From positions 1 to 64,000 of the forward strand of contig JACRBM010000066.1 in assembly GCA_016219275.1 (NCBI GenBank): a stretch of 64,000 nt of DNA, written 5' to 3'. Shown here one piece after another: positions 58,046 to 64,000 of the stretch. The notes beneath the pieces are model-generated. The model did no database searches. It had not been told where the DNA came from and saw only the letters and a list, made by a program, of their open reading frames with translations. Positions within the stretch are counted from its first letter, which is position 1. Each line of letters opens with the position of its first letter. The translations under genes were made by a program, and so were the position numbers. This DNA comes from Chloroflexota bacterium. GTDB taxonomy: Bacteria; Chloroflexota; Anaerolineae; UBA4142.

Positions 58046-59056
58046 ATGAATCGCGAGAATGAATGGTTGTTGGCAGGCGATATTGGCGGTACGAAAACCG
58101 CGCTCGCGATCTATGCGCGTGACCGCGGTCCACATCTGCCGCTGGCGCAGGCGGTCTTTGCGAGCAAAGATTACGAGTCACTCGACGCGCTGGTGCGTGA
58201 ATTCCTGGCGAACCAGCATCTGAATTTGACGCGCGTCTGCATTGACGTGGCGGGTCCGGTCGTTGACCAACGCGCGCAGGTCACCAACTTGTCCTGGGTC
58301 GTGGACGCGCGCCGCTTGAGCGCGCTGCTCGGCAATGTGCCGGTGTGTTTGTTGAACGATCTGGAAGCTATCGCGAATGCGATTCCTTTTCTCGAGTCGG
58401 CAGACTGGGAAACGTTGAACGAAGGCGCGCCGGTCGAACACGGCGCGCGCGCGGTCCTCGCGCCGGGCACGGGGTTGGGCGAAGCGTTTTTGACCTGGGA
58501 TGGCGAAGGGTACCGCGCGTTCCCGTCCGAAGGCGGTCACGCCGATTTTGCGCCCACGACCGCGCTCGAACGCGACCTGCTCGAGTATTTGCAAGAACGG
58601 ATGGATCACGTCAGCTACGAACGCGTCGCGTCCGGCATGGGCTTGCCGAACGTGTACGCGTTCTTCAAAGACGTGCGGCGCTTGCGCGAACCCGCATGGT
58701 TACACAAGGCGATTGCCGCCGCGAACGACCCAACGCCCGTTATCGTGCAAGCGGCGCTCGAAAGCCAGGTCGAGATTTGCGTGGCAACGCTAAATCTGTT
58801 TGTGGCGATCCTGGGAAGCGAAGCGGGGAACTTGGCGTTAAAAGTTTTGGCGACGGGCGGCGTGTATCTGGGGGGCGGGATTCCGCCGCGTATCTTGGCG
58901 TATCTGAAAGCAAAAACTTTTTTGGAACGTTTTACGCGCAAGGGACGTTTTGCCGAATTGCTGCGTCGCGTACCGGTGCGCGTGATTCTCAATCCGCACG
59001 CGGCGCTCATTGGCGCGGCGTGTTATGGCTTGAGCAAGCGCATGCCGGGGAGTTGA
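58046..59056 (+). CDS. glk: Glucokinase (Glk family)
   Basis: The 336-residue protein is an ASKHA-fold sugar kinase: LLAGDIGGTKTALAIY (phosphate-1 loop), LLNDLEAIA, APGTGLGEAFL and SEGGHADFAP. These are Glk-type rather than ROK-type (no CxCGxxGC). It phosphorylates glucose with ATP. It starts 3 bp after the MFS gene, so the two are probably one operon, suggesting sugar-linked transport. Confidence 0.92.
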   Translation: MNRENEWLLAGDIGGTKTALAIYARDRGPHLPLAQAVFASKDYESLDALVREFLANQHLNLTRVCIDVAGPVVDQRAQVTNLSWVVDARRLSALLGNVPVCLLNDLEAIANAIPFLESADWETLNEGAPVEHGARAVLAPGTGLGEAFLTWDGEGYRAFPSEGGHADFAPTTALERDLLEYLQERMDHVSYERVASGMGLPNVYAFFKDVRRLREPAWLHKAIAAANDPTPVIVQAALESQVEICVATLNLFVAILGSEAGNLALKVLATGGVYLGGGIPPRILAYLKAKTFLERFTRKGRFAELLRRVPVRVILNPHAALIGAACYGLSKRMPGS

Positions 59057-59079
59057 ACCGGCGTGCTAATCCCGACCTG

Positions 59080-59112
59080 AAAAAGGCGAGCCGCCGATTC
59101 AATCGGCGGCTC
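59080..59112 (-). terminator. Terminator between glk and the HEAT gene
   Basis: GAGCCGCCGA pairs with TCGGCGGCTC (59088-59097 and 59103-59112). On the minus strand it is followed by GCC and TTTTT. It closes the HEAT gene and could stop glk transcripts too. Confidence 0.75.
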
Positions 59113-59127
59113 ACGTGTAAGGTGGAC

Positions 59128-60045
59128 CTAGTTCTTGGAAAAAATCCCTTCGCCCTGCCAGATGTGCGGAAGCGAGTCTTCCGCTTCCCCAACGGGTTCG
59201 TCCTCCAGTTCTTCCATCTCGCGAATGTCGTACCACTCTTCCAACGCGTCGCGCGCCACTTCGCGCACATCGCGGTCGCGCGCGTGCGACAACTGGTCGA
59301 GCACCGGATACGCGCGTTCGTCGCCCGTCTCGGCGAGCGCGTAGATCGCGAGCAGGCGCAGCGGTTTGCGCGTGCCCTTGCCGCGCGCGAGTTGAATCAA
59401 CGTTTCGGTCGCTTCTTCCAAACCCAGTTCGCCCGCGGCGTGCACCGCTTCGTACTGAATCTCCGGATCGGTGCTGTGTAGCTCGGCGAGGATATTGTCG
59501 GTCCAGCGCGGGTCGCCGTTGCGCGCCATCGCGAAAATCGCGCTGGCGCGAAAACGCCGGTCGCGTTGTTGGTACGCCCACTCGATCAACTCGGTCACGT
59601 CCGGGTCTTCGACGCGAAACGCCAACGCTTCAATCGCGCAGCGCCGCATTTCGAGCGCCTCGTCTGGGTCTTGCGCGATTCGAAAGAGGAAATCGGTCAC
59701 TCTCTCGTAATCCACCTTGGTGATTTCGAACATCGGCGCGTCCCAGCCCTCGAACTCGGCGGCGTCGCCTTCGTAGATGTACCGCCCGAGCGCCGAGATC
59801 GCGTGCGCGCGCACGTCGGAGTGTTCGTCGTTCGTCGCTTTGCCGATGAGCACGTCAATCCAGTGCGGATCGGGATCGTTCCACAAACACGCAATCGCTT
59901 CGGCGCGCACCTGCGGGTCGTGATCGTCGAGCAGGGTGCGGAGCATCTTGAGCGCGCGTTTGTCGAACGGACGATAGCCGTCTTCGATGTCTGCTAGAAA
60001 ATTGAGTTTCTCTTTCTTATTCATCTTGGGTAATCGCTCAGGCAT
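59128..60045 (-). CDS. HEAT-repeat protein
   Basis: The 305-residue protein has several HEAT/PBS-lyase-type repeats, e.g. DPQVRAEAIACLW, SDVRAHAISALGRY, EMRRCAIEALAFR, RFRASAIFAMARNGDPRW and IQYEAVHAAGELGLEEA. The end is acidic (EMEELEDEPVGEAED). HEAT proteins are scaffolds. GGAGGCAACCG precedes the ATG. Confidence 0.88.
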   Translation of the reverse strand: MPERLPKMNKKEKLNFLADIEDGYRPFDKRALKMLRTLLDDHDPQVRAEAIACLWNDPDPHWIDVLIGKATNDEHSDVRAHAISALGRYIYEGDAAEFEGWDAPMFEITKVDYERVTDFLFRIAQDPDEALEMRRCAIEALAFRVEDPDVTELIEWAYQQRDRRFRASAIFAMARNGDPRWTDNILAELHSTDPEIQYEAVHAAGELGLEEATETLIQLARGKGTRKPLRLLAIYALAETGDERAYPVLDQLSHARDRDVREVARDALEEWYDIREMEELEDEPVGEAEDSLPHIWQGEGIFSKN

Positions 60046-60151
60046 CGGTTGCCTCCTCCCAAAGATATTTACTATATTGTACCACGATTAGCATTTTTTT
60101 GCCAATGGCACTATTTTTCGACGGGTTGGGCGCGACGGTGGCGCGCCGTTC

Positions 60152-61288
60152 TCAGACATACCGTCGCTCGACGCGCGCGCTGATCGTCGTCGTCGTCTCA
60201 TAATTATTCGTTCCCAGGTTTCGCGCGACATGTTCGGCGGTAATTTCCTCCGCGCCTTGTTTGCCAATCAGCACGACCTCGTCGCCTTCGGTCACGCCGT
60301 CAATGTCGGTCACGTCAATCATCGTTTGATCCATGCACACGCGTCCGACGATTGGCGCGCGCGCGCCGCGCACGAGCACCGCGCCATAATTTGGTTTGCG
60401 GCGAAAACCATCCGCGTATCCGACCATCAGCACCGCGAGCCGCGACGCGCGTTCGGTGCGAAACGCGCAACCGTAACTGACGTACGTTCCCGCCGGCACC
60501 GCGCGCACTTGCGCGACGCGCGTCTTGAACGACAACGCCGGCGCGAATCCTTCTGGACGCGCTACCTCGTCGGATGGATCGAGTCCGTAAATCAAAATGC
60601 CGCAGCGCGCGAGATTGAAACGCGCGTCCGGCAAGCGCACCGATGCGGGACTGTTCGCGGCGTGGCGGTACCGCACGCGAATGCCCGCGCGTTCGAATTC
60701 GTCCACGACGCGATTGAACTTGGACAATTGTTCGCGCGTGTACGCGATGCTAAACTCGCGCGTCTCGTCCGCGACCGCGAAATGCGTGAACACGCCTTCA
60801 AGTTCAAGGTTGCCGAGGTCGCGGATCGCGCGCACAAAATCATTTGCTTGTTCCGGCTCGATGCCGAGTCGCGTCATGCCGGTGTTGACCTTGACGTGGA
60901 CGCGCGCCCGCGTGTGTTGAACGCGCGCAATATCGGCGAGCGCGCGCGCGTGGTCGAACGAAAAAATCGCGAGCGTGAGATTGTGCGCGAGCGCGCCCGG
61001 CATCCACTCGTTGAGCGTGGGACCGACGACGAGGATCGGCGCGGCGATGCCGGCGCGGCGCAGTTCGATGCCTTCGCCGGCGGCGTACACGCCGAGCCAG
61101 GTCGCGCCGCCGCGCCATGCCGCGCGCGCCGTCTCGATCGCGCCGTGTCCGTACGCGTTTGCTTTTACCATCGCCATCAGTTCCGTGTCGCGTCCGAGAA
61201 TATCTTTCAATCGCCGCGCGTTGTTTTCGATGGCTTGTAAGTTTACCTCGACCCAGGCGGGTCTCAGCGGAATGGATTCAGATTGCAT
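60152..61288 (-). CDS. alr: Alanine racemase
   Basis: Alanine racemase makes D-Ala for peptidoglycan using PLP. 378 residues. PLP-Lys in AMVKANAYGHG (K42), substrate and PLP-binding TGMTRLGIEP, and second catalytic Tyr in YVSYGCAFRT. C-terminal beta domain with GRVCMDQTMID. It has a full length. Confidence 0.95.
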   Translation of the reverse strand: MQSESIPLRPAWVEVNLQAIENNARRLKDILGRDTELMAMVKANAYGHGAIETARAAWRGGATWLGVYAAGEGIELRRAGIAAPILVVGPTLNEWMPGALAHNLTLAIFSFDHARALADIARVQHTRARVHVKVNTGMTRLGIEPEQANDFVRAIRDLGNLELEGVFTHFAVADETREFSIAYTREQLSKFNRVVDEFERAGIRVRYRHAANSPASVRLPDARFNLARCGILIYGLDPSDEVARPEGFAPALSFKTRVAQVRAVPAGTYVSYGCAFRTERASRLAVLMVGYADGFRRKPNYGAVLVRGARAPIVGRVCMDQTMIDVTDIDGVTEGDEVVLIGKQGAEEITAEHVARNLGTNNYETTTTISARVERRYV

Positions 61289-61309
61289 GGTTGTTGTTGG
61301 GGAGTTGGC

Positions 61310-61364
61310 TAACAGACGATCCGACTATCGCACTATTGCACTATCGCACTATCGCACCTTCAAA
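61310..61364. repeat. Tandem CACTATCG-type octamer repeats
   Basis: Plus strand: CCGACTATCGCACTATTGCA then CTATCGCACTATCGCACCTTC. Several copies of the unit GCACTATCG lie between alr and tilS. The same unit lies in inverted form at 8256-8321. Confidence 0.6.
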
Positions 61365-62813
61365 CTACGCATCTTTCTTAATGAACCGTACGCGCCAGAC
61401 CGCTTTGGTTTCGTACACCGCGCGCACGCGTTCGTCGGTGCGCCAACCGCACACCCAGCCGATGTGATCGTTAACGACGAGAATGGGCAAACGGTCGCGG
61501 ATCACCGCGGGAATTTTTTCGTTGATCATAAATTCGTTGAGCGTTTTGGTTTTGCCTTTCATTCCTGCGGGCTGAAACCGATCGCCGGGACGCCGACAAC
61601 GCAGATACACTGCGCCCTGACATTTTTCGAAATCGAGCAGCGCCGTCCAGTTGTCAATCACTTCGACCGCGTCAATCAATTCGGTTTCGACCATCCAATG
61701 CGTGTTCGGTAGATCGAACGTGCCGGCTACCGGCAAGTCGAGACGTTCGACGTGCAACAGCGGCAAATCGGGAATCGGCGAGCGTTTGGTCGTGTCGCGA
61801 ATCGCAAACTCGTTATAGCCGAGCACGAGCACGAGGTTATGCGGTAGCGTGGCTTCCGCGCCCGTGTCCTTGTCGAGCGCGATGCATCGCGCGTTTTCGA
61901 TGTGCGCCCATTCGATATCCTTAAGCGAGCGGCGCAATTCGAAAATCGCTTCGCGCAACGTGCCGCGTTGCAACGAAATGGGCAACGCGCTCCACAAATC
62001 ACGGTCGAACATGATCGCGTCTTCGCTGGCGGACGCGACCTGCGCGTATGCCTCGCGTACTTGTTGCTGGATGTACGCGTAATCGTCGGCGGTTTGTTGC
62101 GCGGTGCGGAGCAAGACCTGGCGCAGATTCGGATTGAACGTTTCGAGGTACGGCAATGCCTCTTGCCGCAACCGATTCCGGAAAATCGCCGTGTCGAAAT
62201 TCGTCTCGTCGGTGCGCGGGGAGAGATAGCGTTCCTGGCAGTACGTTTCGATCTCGGCGCGCGTCACGTCGAGCAGCGGACGCACGATGCGGAGCGGATA
62301 CCCGGGCGTGCGATACTCGAACGTGGACTCGGTGAGATCGAGCGAGTACTCCATTCCGCGCAAACCCATCAGTCCCGTGCCGCGCAAGAGCCGCAGCAGA
62401 ATCGTTTCGACCTGATCGTCCGCGTGATGCGCGACCGCGATGACGTGCGCGCCGGCGGCTTGCGCGACGCGCGTGAGAAACGCGTAACGTGTCACGCGCG
62501 CGGCTTCCTCGATGGACATCCGGCGTTCTTCCGCGATCTGCGCGACGTCGGCGGCTTCAATCGTCGCGGGCAAGCGCCACTCGCGCGCGAGTTGCGCGAC
62601 AAAATCCGCGTCCGCGTCCGCCGTCTCACCGCGCAGTAAATGGTTGAGGTGCGCGACGCGTAACGTCAAGCGCATTTCGCCGCGCAGTTGTCGCAGCACG
62701 TCGAGCAACGTCAACGAATCCGCGCCGCCGGACACGCCGACGACGACGGCATCGCCGGGCTTGATCAAACTGTGTTGCGCGATCGTTGCGCGCACGGTGT
62801 CGAGGAGGGACAT
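61365..62813 (-). CDS. tilS: tRNA(Ile)-lysidine synthetase TilS
   Basis: The 482-residue protein modifies C34 of tRNA-Ile(CAU). PP-loop SGGADS (28-33) with VVVGVSGGADSLTLL, then VAHHADDQVETILLRLLRGTG, the second N-domain motif, and C-terminal domains with RRPGDRFQPAGMKGKTKTLNEFM, typical of TilS. Near-full length. Confidence 0.94.
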   Translation of the reverse strand: MSLLDTVRATIAQHSLIKPGDAVVVGVSGGADSLTLLDVLRQLRGEMRLTLRVAHLNHLLRGETADADADFVAQLAREWRLPATIEAADVAQIAEERRMSIEEAARVTRYAFLTRVAQAAGAHVIAVAHHADDQVETILLRLLRGTGLMGLRGMEYSLDLTESTFEYRTPGYPLRIVRPLLDVTRAEIETYCQERYLSPRTDETNFDTAIFRNRLRQEALPYLETFNPNLRQVLLRTAQQTADDYAYIQQQVREAYAQVASASEDAIMFDRDLWSALPISLQRGTLREAIFELRRSLKDIEWAHIENARCIALDKDTGAEATLPHNLVLVLGYNEFAIRDTTKRSPIPDLPLLHVERLDLPVAGTFDLPNTHWMVETELIDAVEVIDNWTALLDFEKCQGAVYLRCRRPGDRFQPAGMKGKTKTLNEFMINEKIPAVIRDRLPILVVNDHIGWVCGWRTDERVRAVYETKAVWRVRFIKKDA

Positions 62814-62829
62814 GGTCGAGTTACTTGCC

Positions 62830-62862
62830 AGAATCCAGGTTTCTCGAAGAAACCTGGATTCT
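62830..62862. repeat. Perfect 15-bp palindrome, AAACCTGG family
   Basis: AGAATCCAGGTTTCT (62830-62844), loop CGA, AGAAACCTGGATTCT (62848-62862). It lies between the TIGR00300 gene and tilS, without U-tract. It is related to 45661-45696 (core AAACCTGG/CCAGGTTT). Confidence 0.7.
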
Positions 62863-62876
62863 ATCTTCGCTTGCCT

Positions 62877-64000
62877 TTACACGTGAAGCGCTTCCGCCAA
62901 TTCGCGCATAAACAATTCCGCGTCGGTTACGAGACCCAGAGCTTGGAAGGTGCCGCGATCCGCGAGTTTCGTCACGACCGCAGGATTGATGTCCACCGCG
63001 ACGACCTTGGTTGCGGCGGGCAACATATTGCCGGTCGCAATCGAGTGCAACATCGTCGAGATCATCAACGCCATTTCGACGCCGCCCAGCGCCGCGCGCA
63101 TTTTGCGTTGCGCCTCTTGCGTGTCGGTGATCACGTCGGGGATGGGACCGTCGTCGCGCACGGACCCGGCGAGCACCATCTCGACCTTGTTCTGCACGCA
63201 CTCGTACATCACGCCCTCTTTCAACACGCCTTGCTCGACCGCCGCACGCAAATTGCCGGCGCGCCGAATCGCGTTGATCGCAACCATGTGATGACGATGT
63301 CCGCCTTCGACGGGCTGACCGTTGTGGAGCGCGACGCCGAGCGAGGTGCCGAGGAGCGCGGCTTCGACATCGTGCGCGGCAATCGCGTTGCCGCCAAAGA
63401 GCACCTGGACGAAGCCCGCGCGAATGATCGCCGCGAGGTACGGACCGGCGCCGCTGTGAATGATCGCGGGACCGGCGACGACGAGAATCTTGCCGCCGTG
63501 CGCGCGCGTCGCGCGCATCGCCTTGGCGATTTCTTCGATGACGAGCCGTTTAGGTTTTTCGGACGAGACTTCACTTCCCATGAACGCGAACAGTTCGCGT
63601 TCGCGCGCGCGCTCGTGCGGGAGTACGTGAATGCCTTCGTGTCCGACGACGACGTGCTCGCCCACGCGCACGTCCGCCATCGGCGTCATACGCGCCGTGT
63701 TCTGCGCGTGATCTACGACGATGACCAAATCCATCTCCGTGCCGGTCACGTCCACCCATTGACCGTTGAGCCGTACCTGGGTCGGCAAATGCGTCGTCGA
63801 ATAAAAATCGTCCGGCAGAATTCCATCGCGCGTGACTGCGGCTGTGTGTGCATCGTCGCGCGAAACGAGCACCGCGCCATCGTCTTGCACGGCAATGAGG
63901 ATGCGATGCAATTGTTCTTCGGTATCCGCGGAGATGCGCATGCGCGCGAACGAGGTTTCGGTTTTGTGGCGACCGACGCGAATCTCTTGCAAATCGAATT
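62877..64000 (-). CDS. TIGR00300-family (LOR/SDH, ornithine-cyclodeaminase-related) protein, partial
   Basis: The 371-plus-residue frame has lost its start beyond the window: the codons upstream of the apparent TTG (63990-63992) are still open (FDLQEIRVGRHKT...). Features: VGRHKTETSFARMRI, a middle domain, SGAGPYLAAIIRAGFVQVLFGGNAIA, LGTSLGVALHNGQPVEGGHRHHM, VPYEC-like NKVEMVLAGSVRDDGPIPDV. This is the LOR/SDH bifunctional family (TIGR00300), linked to ornithine or arginine breakdown in some bacteria. Confidence 0.85.
   Translation of the reverse strand, partial: FDLQEIRVGRHKTETSFARMRISADTEEQLHRILIAVQDDGAVLVSRDDAHTAAVTRDGILPDDFYSTTHLPTQVRLNGQWVDVTGTEMDLVIVVDHAQNTARMTPMADVRVGEHVVVGHEGIHVLPHERARERELFAFMGSEVSSEKPKRLVIEEIAKAMRATRAHGGKILVVAGPAIIHSGAGPYLAAIIRAGFVQVLFGGNAIAAHDVEAALLGTSLGVALHNGQPVEGGHRHHMVAINAIRRAGNLRAAVEQGVLKEGVMYECVQNKVEMVLAGSVRDDGPIPDVITDTQEAQRKMRAALGGVEMALMISTMLHSIATGNMLPAATKVVAVDINPAVVTKLADRGTFQALGLVTDAELFMRELAEALHV

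Overview
The window looks like chromosomal DNA of a Chloroflexota (Anaerolineae-like) bacterium. Supporting signs are the mixed GC (about 53-55 %), two very long STAND/TPR regulators with SARP-type DNA-binding domains, a Tad pilus locus with no outer-membrane secretin, multi-domain serine recombinases, and short palindromic dispersed repeats that sometimes sit in frame inside genes. The phylum call is an inference from gene content, not from a marker gene.

Layout. 1-1.6 kb: the 3' end of a DDE transposase abuts the N-terminal half of a long prokaryotic Argonaute, which stops inside its MID domain. 1.6-18.9 kb: one minus-strand Tad/Flp pilus operon of about 21 genes, with two sets of Tad parts (two CpaB-like, two CpaE/ParA-like, two CpaF-like, three GspF-like proteins). 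It also has a class IVb pilin, three TadE-like pseudopilins, and an embedded pair resembling a replication initiator and a DnaC-type loader. 19.2-27.6 kb: two STAND-TPR-SARP/BTAD regulators and several small genes. 27.9-52.5 kb: an accessory region with two large serine recombinases, a degenerate resolvase, two similar short RNA elements, an intact IS66-type element, a PD-(D/E)XK nuclease-like gene, a MITE-split cupin, an attC-bounded cassette, gene fragments, and many small stress or housekeeping genes; it ends at a tRNA-Asp gene. 52.4-64 kb: housekeeping genes (lipB, ABC ATPase, DUF4395-thioredoxin, MFS, glucokinase, HEAT protein, alr, tilS, and a partial TIGR00300 gene).

How it works together. 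The strongest regulatory signal is a promoter design found three times. It has three heptamers (consensus TTTCAGT) spaced exactly 11 bp apart, followed by 9 bp and a -10 box (TATAAT or TAAAAT). It lies before the Tad operon, upstream of the first STAND-SARP regulator operon, and before a small Cas2/VapD-like gene at 28.1 kb. This is the geometry known for SARP-family activators, so the neighbouring SARP-domain regulators probably control the pilus and the small gene as one regulon. A second regulatory system is a 28-codon leader with a Cys-Cys-Leu-Cys-Cys-Cys run, followed by an intrinsic terminator, in front of the DUF4395-thioredoxin operon. It resembles the cysteine-responsive attenuators known in mycobacteria.

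Limits. No similarity search or structure prediction was run. Family calls come from motif and sequence recognition, and promoter, RNA and attachment-site calls come from reading the sequence by eye.
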